64,000 nucleotides of DNA, taken from NCBI RefSeq assembly GCF_032062135.1, contig NC_092861.1, positions 118,794,074 to 118,858,073 of the forward strand, written 5' to 3'. The position numbers and the translations under genes were made by a program. The stretch is from Pyxicephalus adspersus (lineage: Eukaryota > Chordata > Amphibia > Anura > Pyxicephalidae). Shown here one piece after another: positions 25,701-35,800 of the stretch. The first letter of the stretch is position 1, and every line of letters starts with the position of its first letter. The notes beneath the pieces are model-generated. The model saw only the letters and a program-made list of their open reading frames with translations. It was not told the DNA's origin and did not search any database.

Positions 25701-25755
25701 GTTTCTTTAGACTAGGCTCCCTGACAAGTTCATTCCACTTCATTGTTGACTGCAT
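10536..25755 (-). CDS. POLR1B: DNA-directed RNA polymerase I subunit RPA2 (second largest), complete, 15 coding exons
   Basis: This is the catalytic beta-type subunit of nucleolar RNA polymerase I, which transcribes 45S pre-rRNA. Exons in coding order: 25755-25579, 23391-23224, 21741-21595, 21382-21250, 20612-20476, 19157-18934, 17807-17636, 17107-16936, 16613-16332, 16230-16097, 14905-14735, 14437-14281, 13382-13186, 12555-12299, 11418-10536. All junctions are GT-AG and phases agree, giving 1,136 residues against about 1,135 in mammals. Visible signatures include [20 protein letters not shown] in the lobe/fork region, [37 protein letters not shown] (hybrid-binding and catalytic face) and [22 protein letters not shown]-terminal zinc ribbon (CVECG...CMICG) is followed by the conserved end [13 protein letters not shown]. 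The start at 25755 puts the protein in register with mammalian RPA2 (10 residues to the conserved Leu); a second Met four codons on is possible. No break or frameshift is seen. Confidence 0.97.
11419..12298. other. POLR1B intron 14
   Basis: Intron between the last two coding exons. Only AT-rich sequence with short homopolymers is present; no repeat family or RNA gene recognised. Confidence 0.6.
12471..12480 (-). other. A10 homopolymer inside POLR1B coding exon 14
   Basis: Ten consecutive adenines on the coding strand read as Lys-Lys-Lys followed by the first base of an Ile codon. The frame is intact on both sides (DLS before, VFGIKPGD after), so the assembled length is consistent with an open gene. 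Such a run is a known risk for sequencing, replication or transcription slippage. Confidence 0.9.
15750..16015. mobile_element. Short inverted-end element in POLR1B intron 10
   Basis: The left side carries CTTAAAGCAGCAGCAAACTC and the right side TTTAGCTCTACTTTAAAA, giving imperfect inverted ends (TTAAAGC... against ...CTTTAA). The GC-richer centre has CCTGTGCATGCACAGAAGTC-like palindromic sequence. It resembles the element whose ends are at 49,211 and 51,060. Confidence 0.45.
16656..16720. repeat. (TG)n(TA)n microsatellite in POLR1B intron 8
   Basis: About eight TG units pass directly into more than twenty TA units. The tract lies between exons 9 and 8 of POLR1B, 43 bp from the exon 9 acceptor. 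It generates spurious open frames of alternating Tyr-Ile. Confidence 0.95.
17222..17405 (-). mobile_element. tRNA/L2-type SINE fragment in POLR1B intron 7
   Basis: AGGTTCAAATCTCAACCAGG resembles a Pol III B box (GGTTCAAATC). It is followed by GACACTATCTGCACATAG, then TTCCTCAGGCCACCCAGTTA and AAAAACATGCAGTTAATGCA. This block order is what I recall for amphibian SINEs with an L2-like body. There is no cloverleaf, so it is not a tRNA gene. The block orientation is read on the plus strand while POLR1B is on the minus strand, so the strand label is uncertain. Confidence 0.5.
19512..19791. mobile_element. hAT-like MITE in POLR1B intron 5
   Basis: It starts CAGTGATCCCCAACCTTTTA and ends GGGTTGGTGACCCCC, imperfect inverted ends with the CAGNGNTCCCCAACC look of hAT elements. 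It is flanked by ATTTAAGG and AATTAAGG, an 8-bp target-site duplication with one difference. Part of its body (ACTCAAAGGGGAAGAAACTT) recurs at 29,332-29,360. Confidence 0.75.
19896..20225. mobile_element. Mariner/Tigger-like MITE in POLR1B intron 5
   Basis: The left end TACAGTTGACAATC and right end GATTGTCTACTGTA are inverted copies with one mismatch, bounded by TA at both sides, as expected for Tc1/mariner-class elements. An internal pair (AAAATCTGGCAACCTCC against CCAGATTTTCG) is also inverted. No transposase frame is present. Confidence 0.65.
22110..22318. mobile_element. Palindromic MITE, copy 2 of 6 (POLR1B intron 2)
   Basis: The same family as 3,081-3,290: opens GGCCTGATTTACTAAAGCTG, contains GTGAAGCTGGGTGATCCAGC, and ends CTTTGATAAATCAGGCCC. 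Its ends and arms are mutually inverted. Confidence 0.85.
23546..23905. mobile_element. Dispersed element (CATAAAAGGGTAG family), copy 1
   Basis: It contains ATACCTAAACG, CATAAAAGGGTAGACAAC and TTCTCGATTGCCTAGACGAT, and ends with a CACTTTTCAGTTTAG region. The same ordered blocks are at 24,781-25,220 and, inverted, at 27,298-27,722. All three are in or next to housekeeping genes. The ends (TACCTAAA... and ...TTTAG) suggest a MITE, but exact termini and target duplications are not clear. Confidence 0.7.
24781..25220. mobile_element. Dispersed element (CATAAAAGGGTAG family), copy 2 (POLR1B intron 1)
   Basis: GGCGTACCTAAAAG, CATAAAAGGGTAGGCAACCC and TCTTGATTGCCAAGGTAATC match copy 1. The sequence CTTTACATAAAAGGGTAGGC then CCCTTTTATGTAAAG forms an extra local hairpin at 24,809-24,844. 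Confidence 0.7.
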
Positions 25756-26175
25756 GGTGTCAGCCGCTGGCAGGAAAGGCCCTTGGACTCAATTCTTCCC
25801 TCCACACACAGCCTAGTACTCAGCACAACATGTGCACACACACACAGGGGCAGGCACGCTGCGTGTGACGTACTTCCGCAATCTCTGCACTTCCGGGAAG
25901 AGCAGCTGTCAAGCAATGGGTATTCATTCCCAGCCTCTGTTGCCAAAATATGTCCGCAACCGTGCGTGATAAACATAAGGGCAGCGGCCATATTGTCGAA
26001 GACTAATAAAAACAAAATCGCCTAGTCAGGAGCTGAGAAGATTCTAAGCGGCCATTGTCTTGGAGACCAAATTGCTAGAGACTAAAATTGGACTTCGGCA
26101 GGAGACCGGAAGCTATTTTCTTAGATAGACAAACCGGCTTCCTCCAAGTTGGCAGTGACTCTTCATAACATTGTG
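25756..26175. promoter_or_regulatory. Probable shared POLR1B/NANP promoter region
   Basis: This interval separates two divergently transcribed housekeeping genes and keeps CpGs that are scarce elsewhere (around 25,855-26,110). CACTTCCGGGAAG at 25,888-25,900 is an ETS-type core, and GCGGCCATATT (25,984-25,994) and GCGGCCATTGT (26,048-26,058) resemble inverted YY1 sites. ETS and YY1 are typical of TATA-less bidirectional promoters. No TATA box is evident. Transcription starts are inferred, not seen. Confidence 0.55.
26100..26175 (+). other. NANP: Possible 5' non-coding exon of NANP
   Basis: TTGTG followed by GTAAGG at 26,171-26,181 is a good splice donor. The NANP start codon lies 20 bp after a good acceptor (TATATTTACAG at 26,928-26,938). 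The simplest reading is an untranslated first exon ending at 26,175 joined to 26,939. The 5' limit is unknown. Confidence 0.4.
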
Positions 26176-26958
26176 GTAAGGTGTTATGTGGTTTTCTGTG
26201 AGACTGAGAAACATTTTATTCTTTCTTTGCGTCCACGCTACATGATAAACATAAATGCTTTTATTCTAATAATATATCTGTAAAGACAAAAGCTTGGAAA
26301 TATAACATTTCTGTTCATATAGAGTTGTGGACGTGGGTTTTAATAAATAATGTGACGCTGCCATCTAGTGGTGACTGTATTAAATTACAGCACACCATGT
26401 TCATTTATTTACATTGTTTTGCCCTGTTCTGTTTTCCTGGATAAATCTTTCTATACATTTTTCTTAGGCTTTTTTTATGTTCAGATACAATGTGGAATTA
26501 ATAAAAAGGACTGAAGATGTGGCTTAAAAAAAGGCAGGCAGAGGACTAAGTACCAGGGCATCTCCTATGGCAGTAATATTTGTGGGGATAATTACTTTTC
26601 TCTGATTGTCATTATAAGGGGAGCTTCAGACCTGATTCTGAATCGCACAATTCTGAGCTGCTTCCTCCCACTTGAACACTCGCATTGCAGCTCTGGTTCC
26701 TATAGAACCAGCACCTGCACATTGACAGCTGACAGCACTGCGCGGTACTAATACAGTCCACCGCCAAACCTATTCATTCGCCATGGGGCTGCTGCAGGGA
26801 GATTCTACCATGTAGTGGTTCCTGGCATGAGGAAGCAGTTTATGTGACAAAATCAACCATCCTATTTTCACTTGTGTATTCCATATGTCTAAGTTCATAT
26901 AATGCATATTTACTTTTTATTTATATGTATATTTACAGAGCCTGTACCCATACCAGAA

Positions 26959-29182
26959 ATGGTGTTAAACGGGATCAAAGCCATATTTTTTGATTTGGAT
27001 AACACATTGATTGACACTTCTGGAGCCAGCAAAAAAGCAATAGAAGAGGTAAATTCTACTCTACATAATACTGTCTTTATATAAAGCAATACAATGTATA
27101 GGTTGTCTCCAGGTTAAGGACATCTGACATGCGGACAACTCCTGAGTTTGCATGACTTGCAGAAGAAATCTTTTGCTAAACACAGCCGAAATTGTGGGTA
27201 TGCTCTTTCTGCAGCCTCTTGTAACTCTTTAATGACCAAGACAAACTCTGCAGTTGTTTCCTTCTGCATATTCAAGCACAGCTTGCTCCAGAAGCTAAAG
27301 AGGAGAGCTAAACTGAAAAAAAATACACTTACCTTTAATCCCGCAGGGCAGTCTTATCCATCCGGGGGTGTCTTGCAGTAGGTCACGCGTCGTCCCGGAG
27401 CTGGCGCTTTAGGTGCCACTATCTTCTCCTCTTCTTTCTGGTTCTTCATCCTACGTCACCTGACCCAGGCGCAAGATCAGGTGACGTAGGAATCGGCAAA
27501 TTTTCTCTTTGAGCGAAAAGGCTCCTGTGCATACCTGGGATGTTTAGGCATGTGCAGAAGGAGTACCCAAGAGCCTTCCGGGAGGCTTTCATTCATTCTC
27601 GATTGCCTAGATGGTACTGCACCCATTTTTCTTGAAAGAACAAAACAACAGAATTTTCCCTTACATAAAAGGTTAGTCTACCCTTTTCTGTAAAGTGAAA
27701 TTTCTGAGTTTTGGTACGCTTTAATGAATGTCTAGGCTTCATAAAGTTTTTTTTTGTTTGCTTTATTTGTGATTAGCTCACAGTGAGGATTTTACACAGT
27801 TAATGACACCATCCTGCCTAGTCTAATTTTATGTTGAGACAAACATCTGTCCTAGTTGCATTTATTAAAATAATGTACCTGTTCCGACTTACATACAAAT
27901 TCAACTTCAGAACAAACCTACAGTCCCAAGTAACCCACAGTAACCCAAGGACTACCTGTATGTCTATATTCTGTCTATTATTGAGGGAAAGGTAAAGTCT
28001 GGCTTTGGGATATTGGCCTTCTATTTAGCACTCTCTCCTGTACATTTTCTCTGCCATAAGATGTCCTTAGTCTCCTGGATTAAATGACACTGGACATTAT
28101 CCAACCTGGAAAACTGAGGACAGTTTAATAAGAGGTTTAGCAGCAAACTTACAGTTCATAAACAGGTAGTCCCCAGGTTACATACAATATAAAGACTGTA
28201 GGTTTTATCTTAAGTTGAATTTGTATGTAAGTCAGAACAGGTACATATTTTTTTAATAAATGCTATTAGAACAGATGTTTGTCAACATAATATTAGACAG
28301 CGTGATGTCAGTTTCTGTAAAAATCCTCACTGAGAGTTAATCACAAACAAAGCAAAAAAAAAAAATCAAAATCATCAAGCCTCTGTCCTAAACACAAACA
28401 AGCAGGGAAGCCCTGTTCGTATCTAGGAGTTGTCCTTATGTCGGATCTCTTTAAATCGGTTACTATCTGTATAGGTTTTAGGCAAGCTGAAATCTTACTT
28501 CTATTTATAAATGAAATAAATTTTTTTTTTGTTTTTTTTCGCATAGGTGATTATATTACTAAAAGACAAAAGCCAATTTAAAGAAGATGAAATACAAATC
28601 ATATGTAACAAGTTTCAAGCAAAACTGCTTCATGAAACTTTTGATCCCTCAGAAATGACTATTGATGATCTCCGGGTGTTGCACTGGGAGAAATCTATGC
28701 AGGAGATCAAACCTGGGGATTACAAGGACTTGGCCAAAGAATCATATGCATTGTGGAAATCCAAGCGTCTACAACTCATGACCCTGTCAGAAAGCACAAA
28801 AAACATGCTATGTGAACTTCGAAAATCAGCACGCTTGGTTCTGTTAACAAATGGAGAGAGGCAGGTCCAGAGGGAGAAAATTGAGGCTTGTGGTGCTAGT
28901 TCATTGTTTGATGCCATTGTGGTGGGAGGAGAACATTCAGAAGAGAAGCCAGCATCATCTATCTTCCTCCACTGCTGTGATCTAGTGTCAGTAAAACCAG
29001 AGGACTGTGTTATGGTTGGGGACAATCTGGATACTGACATTCAAGGAGGACTAAATGCTGGACTTAAGGCAACCATCTGGCTAAATAAGAATCCCCGAGT
29101 AAATAGCAATCCCAGCCCCACTCCTCATTATATTATATATTCTGTAAATAATCTGTCTGAGGTTTTACAAAACTTACAATAG
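26959..29182 (+). CDS. NANP: N-acylneuraminate-9-phosphatase, complete, 2 coding exons
   Basis: This cytosolic HAD-family phosphatase removes the phosphate from N-acetylneuraminate-9-phosphate, the last step to free sialic acid before CMP activation. Exons are 26959-27048 (30 codons, ends GAG|GTAAAT) and 28547-29182 (211 codons and stop, after TTTTCGCATAG). The total is 241 residues against about 248 in mammals. HAD motif I is FFDLDNTLID, with nucleophile Asp12 and acid/base Asp14. Motif II is LLTNG (Thr131), motif III EEKPASSIF (Lys164) and motif IV VMVGDNLDTDIQGG (Asp189, Asp194). All catalytic residues are present and there is no break. The Met at 26,959 matches the family start; an in-frame Met at 26,902 is unconserved and lies before the acceptor. 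The intron is 1.5 kb and mostly repeats. POLR1B lies divergently upstream and TTL downstream. Confidence 0.97.
27093..27965. mobile_element. Dispersed element (CAGGTAGTCC ends) in the NANP intron, with a nested insertion
   Basis: It begins AGGTTGTCTCCAGGTTAAGG and ends AACCCAAGGACTACCTGTAT, so the ends are imperfect inverted copies (CAGGTAGTCC...GGTTA). It contains TTTGCATGACTTGCAGAAG and ACAAACATCTGTCCTAGTTG, which recur in order at 31,433-32,070. The middle, about 27,298-27,722, is an inverted copy of the CATAAAAGGGTAG-family element inserted later. Confidence 0.75.
27298..27722. mobile_element. Dispersed element (CATAAAAGGGTAG family), copy 3, inverted and nested
   Basis: It reads AGAGCTAAACTG at its left and TACATAAAAGGTTAGTCTAC then TTTTGGTACGCTTTAATG at its right. 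This is the reverse orientation of the copies at 23,546 and 24,781. It interrupts the surrounding CAGGTAGTCC-ended element. Confidence 0.65.
28165..28345. mobile_element. Truncated inverted copy of the CAGGTAGTCC-ended element
   Basis: CAGGTAGTCCCCAGGTTACA followed by AGTTGAATTTGTATGTAAGT, AGATGTTTGTCAACATAATA and AATCCTCACTGAGAG is the reverse complement of the right half of the element at 27,093-27,965. The two copies, only 200 bp apart and opposed, could pair in the NANP pre-mRNA. Confidence 0.7.
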
Positions 29183-30845
29183 TGCTATAGGGGTTTTTCA
29201 TTTTGATAAAGAAAATGGGAATCCTCTTCATGTCTTTGCATATAGGGAGGAGAGGGGGGCCAATACAAGTGCTGAATCATGCATGGTTTAACATATTAGA
29301 TCAGTCTTTCCACTTGGGGAGCCGTGTGCCACTCAAAGGGGAAGAAACTTCCCCCCAGATTGACATCATGATGCCAGAACTCGCCCACTTTCCCATTGCA
29401 GATCCGAGCCTGAGATGGGCGAGTGGGCGGGTTGTATCCAGAGACTCCTTCCATCCAGCTATGACCCCTGTCATCAAAGGACTAATGATCAGACCTTTGC
29501 CATGAGATTTCAATATCTTATTTCCAATACTGCAATAAGACAGCACAATATTCCTATAGCAATAATGTCATACAGACAACTGCAAGCTTTAATAACATCA
29601 GGGTGACAGGAGTGATGGGATATTTCTTTCAGCAATGGGTATGCTATGATATCAATTTCCTAAACAGTAGACAACATATTAGGATGCAGCTTTACTTTGA
29701 AGTTGAACTTTCAGGGGTACAAGTCTTTTTTAAGATTTTATATGTATTTATCTTTGTTTCTGCTATCCTACCTGGAGTTTACTTGTTAAGACTATTTATT
29801 TATAGCTACTGCCAACCAAACCATGCATGTGTTTCATGATTGCATTATTAACTGTTTTTAGACTTTGTTTTACTGATTTTTGCATATTTGCAATGTTTTA
29901 TTTATAAACTCACGCTAGTTTCTTAAATAATATTATTAATAATTTAATAATAATAATAAAAAACATGCTTTAATAATGATAAGTGACAAACAAAAATAAA
30001 ATGATATGCACAGAAAATATAATGATAATTCTATATTCACTCTGTTCTTTGAAAGGTTTAAATAAACAATTATACAACCTGAGGATTAAATGTCAGTTTT
30101 ATGAGTATGTTTATATACAAAGAGTGTTTTAGCATTTTTTCACATCAAAATAGAACTGTCAACCATTTCAAAATCTTTAACACTTTACAGGAAACCTACT
30201 AAAAAATAGTTTATATAAAGCACATACTATATTCGGAAAACATAATATTGGTATGATTCTGGGGCAGAGCTGATTAATTGTCAGAGAGGAGCGCAGTGTG
30301 CGAGTGGCAGAGGACCAAGGCAGCAGGGGAACAAATGTGGAGTGGCCTGATTGTTGGAGCGGAGTGCTTTGTGCAGTGGATTATGGATGGGGCCCTATGA
30401 TGAAAAGTAAAACATAACATTTAACATTTTTATATTCAAATACTCCTTTTGTTTTTAAAAAGACTCCTCACAACATCATTAGATAATAGCATAAATTATA
30501 TAATGCTCCTAAACCATAGTTTTATTTTTACATCAACTATAAAGTAGGGCAACAGGTATACATTCAAACAACTACAAAACTGAACCTCATCCTGAATGTG
30601 TCAGGGTTGGATGTCCCCATCAACCTAAATGCAGTCTATTTATGTGCCCTGCTAAAGGAATGGAGTTAGACTAAATATTGCTTTCATTATTGTATAACCA
30701 ATCAGCTTCCCTTCTTAAGTTTCCCATCTGACAATTCTCCTACCTGCATTCTGGCAATTGGCTCTGCTCTTTTGTTGCTTTTGGGCTCAGCTTGTTGCCA
30801 TTGTTCCCTACCACCTATACAATACACTCTACTCTGTCTACAAAT
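29183..30845. other. NANP 3' UTR and intergenic DNA
   Basis: A fragment of a hAT-like repeat lies at about 29,315-29,460 (ACTCAAAGGGGAAGAAACTT, also present at 19,599). A TAA/AAT-rich tract is at 29,930-29,960. Candidate polyadenylation signals AATAAA occur at 29,955-29,960 and near 30,060, after which the sequence is plain AT-rich DNA. Which signal ends the NANP message is unknown. Confidence 0.45.
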
Positions 30846-31060
30846 GGCCCTGATTTATTACAGATCTGCAAGGCTGGAGAGGATACATTTTCATCAGTGA
30901 AGCTAAGTGATCCAGCAAACCTGGAATGGATCTAGTCTAGCATTCAAACATTTGCTAGCAAATAGCGGAAGAAACTCATTCCAGGTTTTCTGGATCACCC
31001 AGCTTCACTGATGATAGTGTATCCTCTCCAGCCTTGGAGAACTTTATTAAATCAGGCCCA
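30846..31060. mobile_element. Palindromic MITE, copy 3 of 6
   Basis: It opens GGCCCTGATTTATTA, contains ATCCAGCAAACCTGGAATGG and its mirror CATTCCAGGTTTTCTGGATC, and ends ACTTTATTAAATCAGGCCCA. Same family as 3,081. Confidence 0.85.
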
Positions 31061-31432
31061 TTGCATCCATTCTGGAAAAAGAATTTGCTTTTATGTATAT
31101 TAGGAATCCTTTCTGACTTCCCAAATTTGTTGCCCTCTGCTTGCTTATCCAGGTCTAGAAATGGCCATGAGTTGCATGAGCCACCTAAGCTAATGGGCCC
31201 AGGGCAGCGGTCCCTTTTTACTATGTGGTAAGTATGGTAATATGGCTCTTCTATCAGGTCTGCTTTAATGTAAACCTATTATGAGAAAAATATGGAGGCT
31301 GCCATTGATAAACATCTTCCAGTTCTTCTAGTTTACTTTGAGTCACTGACCTATAACACATATGCAGATTTAGAATTTTCTGCGCTTTGTCAGTACTACC
31401 TCCTGGTGACTTTTTAGGTTTACTGTAAAGAA

Positions 31433-32070
31433 TCTTCAGGTAGTCCCTGGGTTAGGACATCCACATACTGACCACAGACAGAATAAGGCTTGGAGGGGCG
31501 GTTTGCATGACTTGCAGAAGGAATCTTTTGCTAAACACAGCTGAGGTTGTGGGTGATCTTAGGGGCTCTTTCTGAAGCCTCTTGTAGCTCTTTAATGACC
31601 TAGACCAGGGGTGCCCACACTTTTTTGGCTTGCGAGCTTTCAAAATGACCAACTTGTCAAAATGATCTACCAACAATAAAAACTTGACTAAATAACTGTG
31701 CGCGGTAGAGTTTATTTCAAAAGGCAGGGTTTTGCGATCTACTTGCGTTGCCTATGCGATCTACTGGTAAATCGTGATCCACCTGTTGGGCGCCCGTGAC
31801 CTAGACAAACTCTGCTGCTGTTTCTTTTTGCATATCTAGGCACAGCTTGCTCCAGAAGTCAATGAATGTCTAGGCTCCATATTTTTTTTTTTGCTTTGTT
31901 TGTGATTGACAGTGAGGATTTTATACAGTAACTGACACCACGCTGCCTAATAATATGTTGAGACAAACATCTGCCCTAATTGCATTCATTGAAATAATGT
32001 ACCTGTCCTGACTTACAAATTCAATTTAGGAACAAACCTACAGTCCCTATCTCGTATGTAACCTACCTGT
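31433..32070. mobile_element. CAGGTAGTCC-ended dispersed element, second full copy, with nested hAT MITE
   Basis: It begins TTCAGGTAGTCCCTGGGTTA. Its body shares TTTGCATGACTTGCAGAAG, TTTTGCTAAACACAGC, TTGTGATTGACAGTGAGGAT and ACAAACATCTGCCCTAATTG with the copy in the NANP intron. It is interrupted at 31,606-31,798 by a hAT element. Confidence 0.75.
31598..31806. mobile_element. hAT MITE with perfect 8-bp target-site duplication
   Basis: The element runs 31,606-31,798 (193 bp), starting CAGGGGTGCCCACAC and ending TTGGGCGCCCGTG, which are inverted ends of the classic hAT CAGGGGTGCCCA type. It is flanked on both sides by ACCTAGAC. The duplication is exact, and the outer element reads on cleanly across it. 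No transposase is encoded. Confidence 0.9.
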
Positions 32071-32399
32071 ATTCATTCCCATAGGGTGTAAATATTTTTC
32101 ACTTGGTAAAAATAAATCTTAATGTATCATCTATGGTGAAAGATTTAGTTTGCAGGAAGTCTGATGCCATTTATCACATCACTATAGAGTTCTATATAAA
32201 TTTCAAAATAATAGTAATAATGATATACTGTATAGGTGACACAACCTATCACATGCAATCTCTACAAGTGGGCAGCAATACAAAGTATTTTATTTATTAT
32301 AACTGGATTGAGTTATAACCATTTTATGTATTTATTCTAATTGATGGGATCTAAATACAATGTATATAATATTGAATAATTTGTATTATTATATTTAGT

Positions 32400-32873
32400 G
32401 CATTTGGCTTGGATGATCTGAGTGAGCTTTGTACAGCATGGAATGATCTCTAGTGACAAAGAAGGGTGTGGCATGGAGTCCCCCAGCTTCCAGTCTCCTC
32501 TTGCCAAGTGCTGCACCCTGTGTGCCAACTCCTTGCCATGCTGCTCGCCTTCTGTCTCCCCCTCCCATTGCCCCCTGACCCTGTAGCCCAGCCTCCATTG
32601 CCTGGGAGGGGTTATTGGCTAGGCTGTACTGGCTGAATGATTGCAGCTGCTGCAGCTCCTGCGATCTGTCTCCTTCTATGAGATCGATCACTGCAGAGCC
32701 ACAAGATCGAATCAGATCGGTGTCAGGCTGGAGGTGACATAGATCGCATGCATGGATGCAATGCTGGGAGTGTAGGGTGCTCAGGACTGCATGGGAGGCT
32801 TCACTGCTGGATCACCACAATAGCGCAGAGTTGTCATAGTAGGTAGCGATCAATTATCGATCACTCAGCGATC
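32400..32873 (+). promoter_or_regulatory. TTL: TTL promoter and 5' UTR region
   Basis: Immediately upstream of the TTL start codon the sequence becomes GC-richer and unique, with several GATCGATC-type palindromes (32,680-32,865) and a CCTCCCATTGCCCCCTGACC stretch at 32,561-32,580. No TATA box is clear and the transcription start is not identifiable. Minus-strand open frames here are incidental. Confidence 0.4.
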
Positions 32874-35800
32874 ATGTACACTTTTGTAGTGAGGGATGAG
32901 AACAGCACCGTCTATGCAGAAGTGTCTAAAATCCTCCTGGCCACGGGACAATGGAAGAGACTGAAGAAGGACAATCCACGCTTTAATCTCATGCTGGGAG
33001 AAAGGAACCGGCTGCCATTCGGGAGACTGGGTAAGATCCTGCCTTATGATGTCATTATATCTGTGCACTGTGACGTCACACTGCTTTAACCCTGATTCTC
33101 AGATCCCTGCAGGATTACAGGCTCTTCCTATTGAATGGCAATGTGTACAGAAGTACAAGGAGCTGGTTTGGGTGTTGCCTTCCTGCACCAAGAGGAGATC
33201 TCACCATCATGGTCACCAGCTGTGGTGCAGATTATTACTTTTTGCCATTGGTACCCAGTAAGCGAGCCTGTGATTATTTTATGGTATTACAGAAGAAAAG
33301 GCATAACTCAGAAGAAGCTTCTAACTTGCCAAGGTTTTATATAAATAAGTCATAACATTTGGAGCTCTGTAAGTGCCCTCCCGGATGTAATAGGCCATTT
33401 GTAGTAGATGTGGGTGGGTGCAATGGGTTCTGGGACCCCTCATGATGTCCTGTAGGTCCAAGCAGGTTCTGGTACCCATCTTAATATCCTGTAGATTTAG
33501 GCAGGTCTGAGATCTCTTCTGATGTCCTGTAGGCCCAGGCAGGTTCTCTAATCCTTCCTGATATCCATGGACCTAGATACTTTATGGGCCCCCTCCCTAT
33601 GTCCTGTAAGACCAGGCAGATTCTGGGCCTACTCCTGATGTCAAGAAGGTATAGTCAAGGGCCCCTCCTACTGTTCTGTAGGCCAAGATAGATTCTTGCA
33701 CCCTTCTGATGTCCCGTAGGACTGGGTATTTTCTGGGCCCCTCCCGATGTCCAGGCAGGTTCTGAGACCCCTGATGTCCTGAAGGCTCTGAGACCCCTTC
33801 TGATGTCCTGTATTCCCAGGCAGGTTCTGAGACCCCCTCTGATGTCCTGTAGGCCCAGACAGGTTCTGAGACCCCCTCTGATGTCCTGTAGGCCCAGACA
33901 GGTTCTGAGACCCCCTCTGATGTCCTGTAGGCCCAGGCAGGTTCTGAGACCCCCTCTGATGTCCTGTAGGCCCAGAAAGGTTCTGAGACCCCTTCTGATG
34001 TTCAGTAGACTAAGCCAGGTTTGGGTATGCATCTCAATGACAGGTATGCCCAGACATTAATCATTTTTTGAGCAGATCAAAAGTGAATGGTATTGTTCAA
34101 GATACCCTACACCTTTCCCAGCTTACTGATTTGCTGGTGGCGAGGGGCAATGCATATCTTCTTCATTTCTTGAACCATGCAAAATGCTTCTCTCGTTGAT
34201 GTTATTTGGACTGGAAGTCAAATAAGGGTTGTTTCTCTGAACTCAATGGCAAATTAAATCTACACAGTGAAAAAGTCTTTGTGCTTGGGAGGAACCTGTA
34301 TGGGCCCAAAATTGTTAACCCTTTGGGCAGTGATTAATAAACCCAGCTGCTTTACTGTGTACTCTAAGGTTCCTATACTTATCCTTTCCTGATGCAAAAA
34401 TGTCTGCTGCCATCTCTGCCAATTCTGGGCAGTACCTAAAACATTACACCATTGTAATAGTACCAGGGTCCAGTGATTGGTTGCTCAGGCCCCATGTTCT
34501 GCATGTTATGAGGATAGAAAATATTGTCACATTCTATTTACAAAGTAGGATGAGTTAAAAAAGTTTTATTTCCCCGATTGTCTTGGCTTTTATTCGTAAT
34601 TCTAGACCCACACCTAATTATACAGCTGAAAAATAAACACAAGGATATCTGAGTATAATATATTATCAGTTCAGTCCAGCTGAATAATAAAGACTTTTCA
34701 CTGCACACCCAAGAACCTTTTTCAGAAAACTTACTTATCAGAACTGCAGAACTACTTGTGTATTATTAAACACTTTTTCCTACTCATACAATATATCCAA
34801 CATAATTTGATTTACTTTTACCAACTGTACCATGGCCTTCATATTTGAGAACCTTCACTTCATCAAAAAACTGCTGTACAAAAAAGGAAATGTAGGGGAA
34901 AAGGTTAGTAGTAAGTAAAAGAAGCTGAATGAGAGGAACATAACATTAGCTTCAAAGAGACTTTAAAATAAAGTCAATTTATTAGCTTACAGAAGCTCCT
35001 GGGGTCAGAGAAATACACTTATCTCTACACCCAATATCTGCGTTCACATCAGAGCAATAGGAAAGAAAGAATCTTAATCTTAATTTTGTTTGAGATTTCC
35101 TGTTTGGTTTTTAGGACAGGAAGTGAAATCTCCCTATCAGGGTGCAGGCAGCTTTAAATAACATTATAGGAGTTTTTACCTTTCTCTGCTCTAAATAAAT
35201 CTAAAACACTTTGTATGGCTGGAAATTCATGTATATATTCACTTGTATATAACATGACCTTTATACTTGTACATAAAATTTGCTTTCCCATCATTTTTTC
35301 TTTTAAATGACATAAATCTGGATTATTTAATAAATGTACCCATAATGCTATGTTGAATATTTATTACACTTGTAATCCTTCATATTCCTGTGCTCTGTAT
35401 CCAGACACAGATCTTCTACCTCTGCAGTATTTGTCCTGAGTGATATTGCTGGCACAGGACCCATTGTCATTTCATTGCATTCACATCTATAAAATGATTT
35501 ATTATATCTGCCGTGGAAATAGACAGGCACATCATTCACTAAAAACTGCGGTATCACAAGAAATCCATCTTCCCTCAAATTGCTGTACTCATTACCATTG
35601 GCTAAGTAACCCCTTACTGCCCAGTCTTTGTAGGCAATTCTGGGCTTTGTTACATTGTTGGCTTTTTATACGGAATATGTTACTTTTGTGCATTTTACCA
35701 ATATTGGTTGCTATATCTTTATTGCAGTTTCTAGCAAAATACCCATTGCATAGAATTCAGTATACCTGTAATTACCTTTAGTGAAACATGCAACCTGCAT

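Noticed and set aside
26902..26958. Upstream in-frame Met for NANP
   Set aside because: The added residues are not conserved in the family, and a strong splice acceptor lies between this Met and the conserved start.
33802..34010. Regularly spaced repeats that might suggest a CRISPR array
   Set aside because: Units are contiguous with no unique spacers, and the genome is clearly eukaryotic.
33655..34060. Repetitive open frames of 85-125 codons
   Set aside because: Both strands of a 39-bp minisatellite are open because the period is a multiple of three; no start context or homology supports a gene.
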